From Bacillus litorisediminis (GTDB taxonomy: Bacteria; Bacillota; Bacilli; Bacillales; JC228), in the NCBI RefSeq assembly GCF_022808645.1, contig NZ_JAKZKT010000009.1, positions 61,106-125,105 of the forward strand: DNA of 64,000 nt, written 5' to 3'. Shown one piece after another: positions 1 through 8,791 of the stretch. Position numbers and translations under genes: made by a program. The notes beneath the pieces are model-generated. The model was not told where the DNA came from and did not search any database. It saw only the letters and a list, made by a program, of their open reading frames with translations. Numbering within the stretch: position 1 is the first letter of the stretch; each line of letters opens with the position of its first letter.

Positions 1-339
1 TTGGTTCTCATTAAGTGCGGAGGATCGTCATTAAAAGATAAAATACCGCTAATGTTTTTAATTTCTAAAATCAGCACATAAGAAGGGGTCAATATGATAG
101 CATCTAATTGAAAATTTTCAGTGGAGAAGAGATGTAAATCGAAGAATATGCGATTCTCAAAGGGGAGTGAGTGGGACCTTAATGTATCTTCTACTCTTTT
201 TTCGCCGCCAATTCCTGATTCTAACGCAGTATGTCTGTCTTTTAAGATTTTGAATTTAGGGTGATGATTAGGAAGCCGGCTAATGGCTGCGTCTAAACCG
301 TCAAAACTTAAAGCTTCTGTTCTAATTTTTTCAATAATA
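1..339 (-). CDS. NERD-domain (nuclease-related) protein, N-terminal part, cut by window edge
   Basis: Reading leftward from about 339, the frame stays open to the window edge (about 113 codons). The fragment has the pattern of Bacillus NERD proteins: an amphipathic start, RLPNHHPK, a GGE segment, FQLDAIIL and LEIKN. The Gln-Leu-Asp and Glu-x-Lys residues correspond to the nuclease-like core. The start is unclear. A strong GGAGGTG site lies at about 345-351, but the only in-frame codons at the right distance are ATT (337-339 or 334-336); an in-frame GTG at 375-377 has no Shine-Dalgarno. Function of the family is unproven; a role on DNA is inferred from the fold. Confidence 0.8.
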
Positions 340-406
340 GTAAGTGCACCTCCAAGTATTTTTAGTTTATCTGACACTTTATACTATAAAGGATGGGGAA
401 CTAGTT

Positions 407-541
407 TTGAACTATGAATTTAATATTTATCACGAGCTGCCTTCTGCAGATATTTTAAATGGCATTGAAAAACTACATAAAACCGTTTTCGGTCCAACCG
501 ATGATTTGATTAATATTCTTGAAAAAAATTTACTAGATTAA
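407..541 (+). pseudogene. Truncated GNAT acetyltransferase remnant (N-terminal 44 residues)
   Basis: A TTG start at 407 follows GGATGGGG with an 8-nt gap and gives only 44 residues. The sequence (ELPSADILN, LHKTVFG, then a hydrophobic end) looks like the first helix and loop of a GNAT acetyltransferase, which normally runs to about 150 residues. The acetyl-CoA binding part is missing, and a terminator follows directly. I read it as a decayed 5' end; a free-standing short peptide cannot be ruled out. Confidence 0.4.
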
Positions 542-546
542 TTGAT

Positions 547-578
547 AAACGCTCAGAGTAATGAAACTCTGAGCGTTT
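547..578. terminator. Bidirectional rho-independent terminator
   Basis: Perfect 12-bp inverted repeat (arms 547-558 and 567-578) around an 8-nt loop. It sits between the rightward gene remnant and the leftward permease gene, so it can serve both. The T tract is weak on both sides. Confidence 0.75.
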
Positions 579-592
579 GCTCTACATTCTTA

Positions 593-1903
593 TTATTTCC
601 CTTCGGCAGGTTCTAACCGCTCCCACTTAAATGCTAGCTCAAAAATAATAGAAAGAAGCATTCCCATGATAAGACCATTTGAAATAAACGGCTGTATCAG
701 TGCTGGCAGGCTGCTATAGATTTCAACAGGCAGGTTCATTAAGCTGACCCCAAATAATAGCGGAATCGCAAATCTAAAAATCGAGTTGGATGTAAACGTT
801 GCTCCATTTAAACTGCTATAGGCTGTCCCGAATAACTGAAGATAGGACACAAGCAGCACGGCATTTCCTATAGTAATTGGCATTGTAGCCAAAAATGAGC
901 CGAAGATAGGAATTAAGCCCATGATAGTTAAAAGGGCCCCTCCCAGATAAAACGGTTTTCGATCATAAATTCGGGTACTTTGTAAAAAACCAATGGTAGA
1001 TGTAAATGGCGTATAAGGTACAAGACCAAACCCAGATGCAAAAATCGAATAAATTCCTGTTAAAAACATCGATTTTCGATACTGTACGAATTTTACTTTA
1101 TCATTAAAAATTCTGGCAGCCGAATCGATGGATGCAACAGTATTACTTATATTCAATAATCCCGCAAAAAAAGTAACAATTATGATCCCTAATTCTAAAT
1201 TCGGCTTTCCAAGAGGAAACAAGGTAAAGGTATTTCCATTCAGATTTGCAGAGGTTGTCTGTCCAGGAAACAATAGTACATATAATATCCAACCTACAAC
1301 AATTCCTATTAAAATAGAAAAATTACTGATCAATGTATTGCCTTTGATTTTTAATAAAATAACTAGTATCACAATAAAGACGGATAATAAACTTACAGGG
1401 ATGTCTAATGTGCCGTCCGCTTTTTTTCCTAACATCCCTTCAAAAAAGATAAAGATTAATTGAAACGACAAGAGAAATAAGTAAACCGAAGCCACCATAG
1501 GCGGAAAAATTCGCTGAACCCAAGATACTAAATTAAATGTTGCAAGGAGAACAGTTGCGACTGCCGACAACAGGATACCAGTTGCAATTCCACCACCAAT
1601 TTCAGTTAAGCTTAATCCGAGAGAAGACGCAGATAGACTTAAGTTAAGCATAACTCCCCAGAAGATCCCTGAATGTCCTTCCATAATCGGATATCCGTGG
1701 CCAAATCTTGCTTGCAAAATACAGGCGATTCCCGTAAAGATCAGTGTGGTCTTAACCATCATTGCGATATCTGCAGCAGGCAGTTCAAAAGCAGTTCCAA
1801 TCGAAAGAGGAACTACAACTGTATTAGCGAAAATAAAAAATAGCCACTGAACGGATGAAAATAGAGTAATAGAGTTCCTCATCATATCACCACTTTCGAT
1901 CAT
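593..1903 (-). CDS. NCS2-family purine/pyrimidine permease (YwdJ-like)
   Basis: A 436-residue, highly hydrophobic protein with about 12 predicted membrane spans and no signal peptide. The pattern is that of the nucleobase:cation symporter-2 family (uracil/xanthine permeases). Signs are the early GHGYPIMEGHSGIFWG region, where these carriers place substrate-facing residues, and the later NTVASIDSAARIF segment. It resembles B. subtilis YwdJ more than PbuX or PyrP, so the substrate is not assigned. An internal ATG at 1885 has a better spaced GTGGTGAT site and may be the true start. It stands alone, ending at a terminator; no purine riboswitch is visible upstream. Confidence 0.82.
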   Translation of the reverse strand: MIESGDMMRNSITLFSSVQWLFFIFANTVVVPLSIGTAFELPAADIAMMVKTTLIFTGIACILQARFGHGYPIMEGHSGIFWGVMLNLSLSASSLGLSLTEIGGGIATGILLSAVATVLLATFNLVSWVQRIFPPMVASVYLFLLSFQLIFIFFEGMLGKKADGTLDIPVSLLSVFIVILVILLKIKGNTLISNFSILIGIVVGWILYVLLFPGQTTSANLNGNTFTLFPLGKPNLELGIIIVTFFAGLLNISNTVASIDSAARIFNDKVKFVQYRKSMFLTGIYSIFASGFGLVPYTPFTSTIGFLQSTRIYDRKPFYLGGALLTIMGLIPIFGSFLATMPITIGNAVLLVSYLQLFGTAYSSLNGATFTSNSIFRFAIPLLFGVSLMNLPVEIYSSLPALIQPFISNGLIMGMLLSIIFELAFKWERLEPAEGK

Positions 1904-2058
1904 TCTAAGTTGTTTACTGTGTGTTTCCTCTACATATTATAGACCTTTTATTTTATATCGCAATTTAAATATCTCTTCATAAAAAATGATATCGTCTTTT
2001 CTAAGAAATGGAATTAGGATATAGTAGTTGGTAAAGATTGATAAATGGGGTTATGGCA

Positions 2059-2772
2059 ATGAATAGAATCGAATTCATTCGAAATGAAGAAAAGAAATAT
2101 CATGATTTCTGTTATACCCACTATTCTTTGTTCGAAGAAGGGTCGTGGCTAGCTAAACCGGTCAAAACCGTTATGGATCTTATGGAAATATTTGATGGCA
2201 AGCACCATATACAGGTGCTTGATTTAGGCTGTGGAGTTGGGAGAAACAGTATTCCAACCGCAGAAAAGCTGAAAGACCGGCATGGAAAAGTGGTATGTGT
2301 AGATTTTCTCGAATCAGCCTTGGAAAAACTGAATGTTTACAGCAGCAATTATGGAGTTCATCATATTATTCATCCAGAAAAGGCAGACATTGGTGACTAT
2401 TGTATTCCAAAAGAACAGTATGATTTCGTTTTAGCTGTATCAAGCCTTGAACACGTAGAATCGGAAGAAGTGTTTGAGCAGGTTTTACATCGAATTGCAA
2501 GCGGAACAAAACTGAACGGTGTTACATGTTTGATTATTAATTCAGAAGTTCAAGAGATTGATAGAGTATCCGGAGAACCGTTAGATGCTTTAATGGAAAT
2601 CAATCTTCCAACCGATTATTTAATTGCCAAATTACATCATGTTTTTCAGAACTGGGAGGTCATATCGGAACTCATTAAACCGCTTGAATATGAGATTACC
2701 AGAAACAAGAAGTCAATTTTGCTTAAAACAAATGCAATAACTTTTGTTGCTAGGAAAGGAAATGAAACATGA
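2059..2772 (+). CDS. Class I SAM-dependent methyltransferase
   Basis: About 237 residues. Motif I, VLDLGCGVGRN, is at residues 53-63 and begins the SAM-binding Rossmann fold. An acidic residue follows strand 2 (VCVDF), and the post-motif region YDFVLAVSSLEHV resembles motif II/III of small-molecule methyltransferases. Start chosen at ATG 2059 because GGGG (2047-2050) lies 8 nt upstream; in-frame TTG 2038 and ATG 2053 are poorer. The stop overlaps the ATG of the NUDIX gene (ATGA), so the two were probably translationally coupled. The substrate is unknown. Confidence 0.8.
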   Translation: MNRIEFIRNEEKKYHDFCYTHYSLFEEGSWLAKPVKTVMDLMEIFDGKHHIQVLDLGCGVGRNSIPTAEKLKDRHGKVVCVDFLESALEKLNVYSSNYGVHHIIHPEKADIGDYCIPKEQYDFVLAVSSLEHVESEEVFEQVLHRIASGTKLNGVTCLIINSEVQEIDRVSGEPLDALMEINLPTDYLIAKLHHVFQNWEVISELIKPLEYEITRNKKSILLKTNAITFVARKGNET

Positions 2773-3175
2773 AAATATGGCAAGGGGCAGCAGGATTATG
2801 TATCAATAACAGGAATGAAATCTTAATGGTATTGCAGGGGAAACCTGACGCATAAAGACATGGTCGATTCCTTCTGGTCAAAAAAATGGTGATGAAACGT
2901 TTCAAGAATGCTGCGAAAGGGAAGTGTTCGAGGAAACGGGGTATCGGGTAGAAGTACTAGATGAAATCTATTGTAAAAAGAGAGAATACGGAGAATGGAT
3001 GGCTGAAGTTCGATATTTTCATACTAAACTGATTGGAGGGAATAGGAAAATCCAAGACCCTGATCAGCTCATTTATGATATTGCTTGGAAATCAGCAGAT
3101 GAAATAAGAAATATAGTTCTCACCTATCCGGAAGATCGAGATTTTTTAATGGAATCGTTACAAAAAAGGAGATAA
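2769..3175 (+). pseudogene. NUDIX hydrolase, frameshifted
   Basis: The start overlaps the stop of the preceding methyltransferase. The first frame reads 28 codons (MKIWQGAAGLCINN..., strand 1 of a NUDIX fold) and ends at TAA near 2853. The rest of the protein continues in another frame: WSIPSGQ, then CEREVFEETGY, the core of the NUDIX box (REVxEETG). About two residues of junction are lost. With the lesion repaired the product would be about 135 residues, normal for MutT/NUDIX. A sequencing error is possible, but several neighbours show similar lesions. Confidence 0.8.
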
Positions 3176-3205
3176 AACCTTCAGTTCTATCCCCTTTTAT
3201 CAATA

Positions 3206-3385
3206 TTATTTTTCTTCAAGCTCATCAATTTCAACAATGGATCTTTCTTCAAGAGGTCCTCTTAAATGGACCGTTGCAGTCCGGCCGTCTTCATTTAATT
3301 TATCAATCCAGACAGAGACTCCATTGTATTGGACTTCAATATCAGCAGACGATGATAATATTTGTTTTACACGTTTTGCATCCAT
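3206..3385 (-). CDS. sspH: H-type small acid-soluble spore protein
   Basis: A 59-residue protein starting MDAKRVKQIL and containing YNGVSVWI and ATVHL segments, the pattern of SspH, a minor SASP made in the forespore (known family). Length matches B. subtilis SspH (59 residues). The RBS GGAGTGA overlaps the last codons of the upstream short gene (ATGGAGTGA), 12 nt before the ATG, so translation is probably coupled. In Bacillus this family is transcribed by sigma-F/G; I see no convincing sigma-G promoter here. Confidence 0.9.
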   Translation of the reverse strand: MDAKRVKQILSSSADIEVQYNGVSVWIDKLNEDGRTATVHLRGPLEERSIVEIDELEEK

Positions 3386-3395
3386 ATTTGTTTAT

Positions 3396-3593
3396 TCACT
3401 CCATATCAATGTTTTTAATTTGAGCATCACTTTCAGCATCTTCAACATTTGTAATATTTTCCGCCGAATCCTCATCAAGAATGACATCATGATCTGGCAT
3501 AAAATTTAGGTAATATGGCGGTATTTGCTTATTCTGCTTCTTGTGATTTGTTTCGGCAGAAGGGCTTTTATTATTTGCATCTTCCACATTCAT
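3396..3593 (-). CDS. Small acidic hypothetical protein co-transcribed with sspH
   Basis: A 65-residue, very acidic product (Asp/Glu/Asn-rich C-terminal half: DEDSAENITNVEDAESD) with no membrane segment. It ends 10 nt before sspH, and its last codons form the sspH RBS, which argues that it is a real gene in an sspH operon. An AAAGGAG site lies upstream with a long (14-nt) gap. No family recognised; a forespore or spore-core role is only inferred from the linkage. Confidence 0.55.
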   Translation of the reverse strand: MNVEDANNKSPSAETNHKKQNKQIPPYYLNFMPDHDVILDEDSAENITNVEDAESDAQIKNIDME

Positions 3594-3695
3594 TGAAACA
3601 GCAACAACTCCTTTTGTAATCTAGGTATAATTTTTCCAAATTTATTATTTTTATTAGCTTTTAAAAACTTTATTTGCAAATAAGGGGGGATAAAC

Positions 3696-4223
3696 ATGCC
3701 TCATATAAAAAATACAATGATAACGATTCGGACTGCTCAATTAACAGATGCTGAGTCAATCCTGCAAATTCAGCAAGAAGTGATATCAGAAAGAGATTAT
3801 TTAATGACTATTCCGGAAGAATTCAATTAAACTGTAGATCAACAACAAAACTGGATTGATAAAATTTTGGCTAATGAAAGAGAAACTATTCTTGTCGCAG
3901 AAGTTGAAAATCGAATTGTCGGATGGGTCGCTTTTTTATCAAATATTCAAAAGAGATTGGCTCATGTAGGTTCCTTTGGAATTATGATCAGCAAGGATTA
4001 CAGAAACAGGGGGATCGGAAGATTGTTACTCAGTGAACTGTTAAACTGGGCTACCCACAACCCTTACATTGAAAAAGTAAGCCTTGGTGTTTTTTCAACA
4101 AACACAAGAGCAATTGCATTGTATAGGAGTTTGGGTTTTATCGAAGAAGGAAGAAAAATTAAAGAAGTGAAAATTAGTGATACAGAGTATTGGGATGATA
4201 TTTTAATGTTTAAATTAGTTTAA
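3696..4223 (+). pseudogene. GNAT acetyltransferase with in-frame stop
   Basis: One continuous frame of 175 codons broken by a single TAA at 3828-3830 (codon 45). The upstream part (MITIRTAQLTDAESILQIQQE) is a typical GNAT start. Downstream, RNRGIGRLLL is the acetyl-CoA loop and FSTNTRAIALYRSLGF the C-terminal motif B. A CAA-to-TAA change would restore EEFNQT. A strong AAGGGGGGAT site precedes the ATG. An internal TTG start at 3867 would give only a 118-residue C-terminal product without strand 1, unlikely to be active. Confidence 0.85.
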
Positions 4224-4243
4224 TACTTAAGTGGAGGTGCTCC

Positions 4244-4741
4244 ATGGAGATTAGACGATTAACTCCTTTTGATGCTGAAATATATAGAGAAGTAAGACTT
4301 GAAGCTTTAAAACTGAATCCTGAAGCATTTTCCACCAGGTATGAGGACGAAATCAAGAGACCCATTAAGGTATATCAAGAACGATTTCGTTCTAATCTTT
4401 CGTTTACCTTGGGTGCGTTTGTTGATGAAAAACTGGTTGGCACTGTTACAGTAGTCAGAGAACAGCATCTTAAATTACAGCATCGAGTTCAAGTTGTAGC
4501 CATGTATGTAAAACCAACTGTACGGGGCAAAGGAATTGGCAAAGCTTTAATGAATGAAGCTGTTCAGAAAACAAGAGAGTGGGAAGGTGTGGAACAAATT
4601 CACTTAACAGTAGTGTCTTCTAATGAGTCAGCCCGTAACCTCTATTTGTCTTTAGGTTTCCAGGTTTGTGGAAGCGAGAAGCAGGCGATGAAACTAGGCG
4701 ATACATATTGGGATGAGGAGAGAATGGTATTATTTTTGTAA
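4244..4741 (+). CDS. GNAT-family N-acetyltransferase
   Basis: 165 residues, standard GNAT length. MEIRRLTPFDAEIYREVRLEAL is strand 1/helix 1; VRGKGIGKALM (motif A, pyrophosphate loop of acetyl-CoA) and SSNESARNLYLSLGFQ (motif B) follow in order. Start supported by GGAGGTGC just upstream. It lies 20 nt after the interrupted GNAT gene and probably shares its transcript. Acceptor substrate unknown. Confidence 0.88.
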   Translation: MEIRRLTPFDAEIYREVRLEALKLNPEAFSTRYEDEIKRPIKVYQERFRSNLSFTLGAFVDEKLVGTVTVVREQHLKLQHRVQVVAMYVKPTVRGKGIGKALMNEAVQKTREWEGVEQIHLTVVSSNESARNLYLSLGFQVCGSEKQAMKLGDTYWDEERMVLFL

Positions 4742-4867
4742 ATAAATGTAAAAGGTAAAGATTTTGCGGCCAAACAAAAGATTACAAGTATGAGAGAATT
4801 GTTTTCAGTAGATCCAATGTATTTATTAAATCGATTTATGAACTAAAAAGAAGAAGGGAAAATTACT

Positions 4868-5419
4868 ATGCTTAAAGGAGTACATATTTATTTAAGATTT
4901 TTTGAAGAGTCAGATGCAGAAGAGTTATTGGCATTGGAACTGCGCAATAAAGATTTTTTTAAAAAGTACACTACGACAAAGAAAGTTTCGTTTTACACAC
5001 TAGAAGGGCAATTACAGAGAATCCAGAGAACCGCGGAGATGAGAGAAAATGATCAGTTTTATTTATTTGGTATATTTTTAAAAGAATCAGATGAATTGAT
5101 TGGTGTAACCATGCTTTCCGAAGTAGCACGGGGGCCATTTCAAAACTGCTGGCTCGGTTATTACCTGGATCAAGGCCACAATGGCAAGGGGTATATGACG
5201 GAAGCAGTTCGGATGATTGTCGATTATGCTTTTTTAGAACTAAATCTTCATCGACTGGATGCTGGTGTAATGCCCCATAATATTGGTTCGATCCGAGTTC
5301 TGGAAAAAGTTGGTTTCCACAAAGAAGGCATCGCTATAAAAAATGTGATGATTAACGGAGAATGGGAAAATCATCAAATAATGGCAATTATAAATGAGAA
5401 TTGGAGAAGTGAGGAGTAA
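4868..5419 (+). CDS. RimJ/RimL-type GNAT acetyltransferase
   Basis: 183 residues. HIYLRFFEESDAEELLAL, LGYYLDQGHNGKGYMTEAV (acetyl-CoA loop in the Q/R-x-x-G-K-G form) and HRLDAGVMPHNIGSIRVLEKVGF are the usual markers of the RimJ/RimL subfamily, which acetylates protein N-termini or small amines. AGAAGGG precedes the ATG. The T-box leader of the next gene begins about 60 nt after its stop, so it is the last gene of its unit. Confidence 0.87.
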   Translation: MLKGVHIYLRFFEESDAEELLALELRNKDFFKKYTTTKKVSFYTLEGQLQRIQRTAEMRENDQFYLFGIFLKESDELIGVTMLSEVARGPFQNCWLGYYLDQGHNGKGYMTEAVRMIVDYAFLELNLHRLDAGVMPHNIGSIRVLEKVGFHKEGIAIKNVMINGEWENHQIMAIINENWRSEE

Positions 5420-5477
5420 AATTTTCCTTTTCTCCTTTCTAAATTTGTGGCATAATAAGAAAAATTGCACGGAATAA

Positions 5478-5775
5478 AAAGCGATGAAGAGAAAAGTAGA
5501 CGGATTTGCTTCTTTTAACAGAGAGCCCTGGCAGCTGAAAAGGGGTAAAGAAGGATCCGTTCGAAGATGGTCTCTGAGCTGCGCAGCCGAACTCCATTTT
5601 TGTATGAACTTAGGCTGCGACGAGATTTGGCACTCGTTACAAATGTCAGAGTATAAGAGCTGACCAGTTCCGTACTTTCAGAGGCTGATTATGTGAGTAA
5701 TCAGTGAATTAAGGTGGTACCACGAGACTAACCTCGTCCTTAGGCAACTTGATGTCTAAAGACGAGGTTTTTTTA
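5478..5775 (+). promoter_or_regulatory. T-box riboswitch leader, methionine specifier
   Basis: Stem I: AAGTAGAC near 5493-5500 supplies the AGTA S-turn; GACGGAT pairs with ATCCGTT (about 5555-5561), and CTTCTTT pairs with AAAGAAG in the distal arm, which also carries AGAGAG. The specifier loop then reads GAAG-ATG-G with ATG at 5567-5569, matching the downstream MetRS gene. A second helix pairs CGCAGCC with GGCTGCG. The T-box sequence AAGGTGGTACCACG is at 5711-5724. The terminator CCTCGTC...GACGAGG plus T run is at 5732-5775. Known mechanism: uncharged tRNA-Met stabilises the antiterminator and turns on metS. Confidence 0.95.
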
Positions 5776-5798
5776 TTTTATTTTTAGGAGGAATGTTA

Positions 5799-7436
5799 AT
5801 GAGTATTTTTATTGGAGGGGCATGGCCCTATGCCAACGGGCCTTTACATCTTGGACATATCGCGAGCCTGCTGCCTGGTGATATTTTGGCTAGATATTAC
5901 CGGTTAAAGGGAGAGCAGGTTCTATATGTTTCGGGAAGCGATTGTAACGGTACTCCTATCTCAATTAGAGCTAAACAAGAAGGAGTTTCACCTCAAGAAA
6001 TTGCCGATCATTTTCATCAAGAATTTAAAACTTGTTTTGAAAAGCTAGGCTTTACTTTTGACTGTTACACAAGAACCGATAGTGAATTCCATCACAGGAT
6101 AGTTCAGGATATTTTTCTCACATTGCTGAAAAAAGGACATATCGACAAGAAAACCGTGGAGCAAGCATATTGTCCGAGTTGTGATCAGTTTCTGCCAGAT
6201 CGCTATGTAGAAGGAAGCTGTCCTCATTGCGGTCAACAGGCGAGAGGAGATCAATGCGAATATTGCTCAGCCATTTTAGACCCGCTTGATTTAAGAGATA
6301 AAAGATGTAAATTATGCGGGGACCGTCCAACTCCTATGGAAACGGAGCACTTTTATTTTCGGCTTAGTACATTCCAACAAGTTCTTGAAAAGCATGTGGA
6401 CTATGCCAGAGAAAACAATTTATGGCGTCCAAATGCAATTCTACTGACAGATAGATATTTAAAAGAAGGACTCCAAGATCGGGCGGTTTCAAGAGACCTT
6501 CCTTTAGGTGTTAGTGTGCCTGTGAGCGGTTATGAAAATAAAAAAATCTATGTCTGGATTGAAGCAGTGTCCGGTTATTACTCAGCCAGTAAAAAGTGGG
6601 CTAATGAACAAGGAAAGGATGATTCAATCTTTTGGAGCAAGGATACCGTTGCTTACTATGTTCATGGCAAAGACAACATTCCTTTTCATTCCGTGATTTG
6701 GCCAGCCATATTAATGGGAATCGAGGTAAAATCTTTACCGACTCTTATCGTTTCAAATGAATATTTGACATTAGAAAAACAAAAGCTTTCCACCAGTAAA
6801 AATTGGGCAGTATGGGTGCCAGACATACTTGAAAGGTATCATCCAGATTCAATCCGTTACTTTTTAACGATCAACGCTCCTGAAAATAGGGACACCGATT
6901 TTTCCTGGCGTGAATTTATTTACAGTCACAATAGTGAACTCCTTGGTGCTTATGGGAATTTGGTCAACCGTACTTTAAAGTTCGTTGAAAAATATTATGA
7001 TGGAAATCTGCCAAAAGGAGAAATCAACGCTGACATACAACAAAAAACTGAGGAACTCTATCACAAAGTTGGGTCGCTTATCGAAAATACGCATTTGAAA
7101 CAAGCATTGGAAGAGATTTTTTATTTGATCCGGTTCGCGAATAAATACTTTGATATGCAAAAGCCGTGGGTGCAAATAAATGAAGCCCGCAGTCTTTGCG
7201 ATGATACAATTGCCACTTGTGTTTATATCATTGGAAACTTATCTCAGCTATTAAGTCCATTTTTGCCGTTTTCAAGTAATGAGATAAAAAAGGTACTTAA
7301 GCTAGGGCATCAAAGCTGGAGTCCATTTGACCTCCCACAGGTACATATTAAAGAGGTAAAGCCGCTTTTTGAAAGAATAGATGTACAACAGATTAATGAG
7401 GAATCAGAAAAACTGAAGAAGCAGTCTTTAAAATAA
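5799..7436 (+). CDS. metS: Methionyl-tRNA synthetase (short, MetRS2-like)
   Basis: Class I synthetase that charges tRNA-Met. HLGH (residues 17-20) is the HIGH signature. Four CxxC-type knuckles (CPSC, CPHC, CEYC, CKLC) form a two-zinc domain. The KMSKS equivalent is KLSTS, a variant seen in archaeal/MetRS2-type enzymes. At about 545 residues it lacks the C-terminal EMAP/Trbp111 tRNA-binding domain that extends the usual Bacillus MetG to about 650. Start at ATG 5799, 7 nt after AGGAGG; the ATG at 5793 is too close. Regulated by the T-box leader. It may be a second, drug-insensitive MetRS; whether a housekeeping copy exists elsewhere cannot be seen. Confidence 0.93.
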   Translation: MSIFIGGAWPYANGPLHLGHIASLLPGDILARYYRLKGEQVLYVSGSDCNGTPISIRAKQEGVSPQEIADHFHQEFKTCFEKLGFTFDCYTRTDSEFHHRIVQDIFLTLLKKGHIDKKTVEQAYCPSCDQFLPDRYVEGSCPHCGQQARGDQCEYCSAILDPLDLRDKRCKLCGDRPTPMETEHFYFRLSTFQQVLEKHVDYARENNLWRPNAILLTDRYLKEGLQDRAVSRDLPLGVSVPVSGYENKKIYVWIEAVSGYYSASKKWANEQGKDDSIFWSKDTVAYYVHGKDNIPFHSVIWPAILMGIEVKSLPTLIVSNEYLTLEKQKLSTSKNWAVWVPDILERYHPDSIRYFLTINAPENRDTDFSWREFIYSHNSELLGAYGNLVNRTLKFVEKYYDGNLPKGEINADIQQKTEELYHKVGSLIENTHLKQALEEIFYLIRFANKYFDMQKPWVQINEARSLCDDTIATCVYIIGNLSQLLSPFLPFSSNEIKKVLKLGHQSWSPFDLPQVHIKEVKPLFERIDVQQINEESEKLKKQSLK

Positions 7437-7442
7437 GGAAAT

Positions 7443-7478
7443 GAAGATAGAGACTCTATTGAAGAGGTCTCTATCTTC
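7443..7478. terminator. Intrinsic terminator hairpin between converging genes
   Basis: Perfect 12-bp arms (7443-7454, 7467-7478) directly after metS and abutting the stop codon of the leftward gene. The T tract is weak; the position and perfection of the arms support it. Confidence 0.65.
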
Positions 7479-7778
7479 CTACCATAACGGTTCATCATGT
7501 TTAGATAGTTGCAAGAAAAATGGCAAGATCCCAAATACTGCCATAATTAATACAAAATGTAACAATAATACTGATGATATTGACCAATTAAACACAACAG
7601 AAAAAGGAAGTAAAAGCACTGGGAGAGTTACTAATAATGAGATCTTATTTCTCGAAGACTTGCTTTGATATTGATAGTTTCCGCAATATCTGCAGAACAT
7701 TTTTTTGCGAAAGGACATCACATTTTTAAGTGAATCAAACCATGTCCATTTGCTTTTACAATATTGACAAGTAGGCAT
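7479..7778 (-). CDS. TIGR04104-type (CxxC-20-CxxC) small membrane protein
   Basis: 99 residues from ATG 7778 (MPTCQYCKSKW). Two CxxC knuckles (CQYC at residues 4-7 and CRYC about 27 residues later) match the Bacillus cxxc_20_cxxc family, followed by two hydrophobic spans and a short charged tail. The N-terminal knuckles probably bind zinc. Function of the family is unknown. A longer frame to 7793 is possible but would put extra residues before the conserved MPTC start. Confidence 0.75.
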   Translation of the reverse strand: MPTCQYCKSKWTWFDSLKNVMSFRKKMFCRYCGNYQYQSKSSRNKISLLVTLPVLLLPFSVVFNWSISSVLLLHFVLIMAVFGILPFFLQLSKHDEPLW

Positions 7779-7993
7779 TTGCGCACCTTTCAATCAAAAT
7801 CCGATTCTTTAATTGTAATACGTACTTAAACATAAAAAGATTCATGTAATGGTTTATTTGAAGATCCACTTTATCATTTTATGATCCTCTTTCATTTCAT
7901 TGTTAAATGTATTTTTGTTCACAGAACTAACTCCTCCATCTTCAAATACAAATTCACGGATTAAGGGATATGCACATTTTTATACATAAACCA

Positions 7994-8010
7994 AAAGGGT
8001 TGTACCCTTT
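7994..8010. promoter_or_regulatory. Perfect palindrome upstream of the rhamnose operon
   Basis: AAAGGGT-TGT-ACCCTTT, 7-bp arms and 3-nt spacer, 57 nt before rmlA. Just downstream, ACC (8004-8006) is followed after 17 nt by CATACATTT (8024-8032), a one- to two-mismatch sigma-K pattern. The palindrome overlaps the putative -35, so it could be an operator or a short hairpin. Inference only. Confidence 0.35.
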
Positions 8011-8066
8011 AGGTGTTTTAAAACATACATTTATAAAGGAAGTAAAATCTTGAAAGGGGATATTTG

Positions 8067-8786
8067 ATGAAAGCCGTCATACTAGCTGGAGGCTCAGGTA
8101 CTCGCTTAAGACCTTTCACGAAGATTATTAATAAGCACCTGCTCCCGGTTGGTTCTTATCCTATGATCTATTGGCCTATAAAAAAATTAGCGCAAGCGGG
8201 AATTCAAGAAATTTTAATTGTAACGAATAAAGAGGATATAGATTTATTTAATGGAATATTTGGCTCAGGTGACGAGTTGGGAGTTCAATTATTCTATACG
8301 ATTCAAAAAGAAAAGGGTAGCGGAATCGCAAACGCATTGTACTGTGCAAAGGATTTCGTAAGTGAGAAGTTTGTTGTTTTATTGGGTGATAATCTGTTTG
8401 ATGATGATTTAGAACCCTATATAGAAGATTTTAAAAAAGCAAATTATGGAGCAAAAGTACTCTTAAAAGAGGTAGGTAACCCCGAGAGGTACGGTGTTGC
8501 AATAGTCGATGACAAGAATCAAAGAATAAAATCGATTATAGAAAAACCCAAGAATCCTGAATCCAATTTTTGTGTGACAGGTATTTATTTTTATGACAAT
8601 AGTGTCTTTGATTTAATTGAATCTTTGTCACCCTCTGAACGTGGCGAACTGGAAATTACTGATTTAAATAATTTATATATTAATAGAAATGAGTTGAATT
8701 ATGATATTTTAAGTGGCTGGTGGTTGGATGCGGGTACTCACGAAGCTTTGTATAATGCAAATAAACATTTCTTCGAAGGGGAATAA
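8067..8786 (+). CDS. rmlA: Glucose-1-phosphate thymidylyltransferase (SpsI-like)
   Basis: First enzyme of dTDP-L-rhamnose synthesis: dTTP + glucose-1-P to dTDP-glucose. GGSGTRLRP near the N-terminus is the nucleotidyltransferase signature; [10 protein letters not shown] holds the metal-binding Asp; GIYFYDN and WWLDAGTHE are family landmarks. 240 residues, the short RmlA class, as B. subtilis SpsI (246). Start at ATG 8067 after AAAGGGGAT. First gene of a tight four-gene operon A-B-D-C, the same order as spsI-spsJ-spsK-spsL of the B. subtilis spore-coat polysaccharide operon. Confidence 0.95.
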   Translation: MKAVILAGGSGTRLRPFTKIINKHLLPVGSYPMIYWPIKKLAQAGIQEILIVTNKEDIDLFNGIFGSGDELGVQLFYTIQKEKGSGIANALYCAKDFVSEKFVVLLGDNLFDDDLEPYIEDFKKANYGAKVLLKEVGNPERYGVAIVDDKNQRIKSIIEKPKNPESNFCVTGIYFYDNSVFDLIESLSPSERGELEITDLNNLYINRNELNYDILSGWWLDAGTHEALYNANKHFFEGE

Positions 8787-8791
8787 ATTTG

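Noticed and set aside
1128..1463. 111-codon rightward frame
   Set aside because: Antisense shadow of the permease gene, no RBS, biased composition.
4742..4840. Possible C-terminal gene remnant between two GNAT genes (frame reading KDFAAKQKITSMRELFSVDPMY)
   Set aside because: Only about 30 codons, no start or RBS, no clear family; left out as unsupported.
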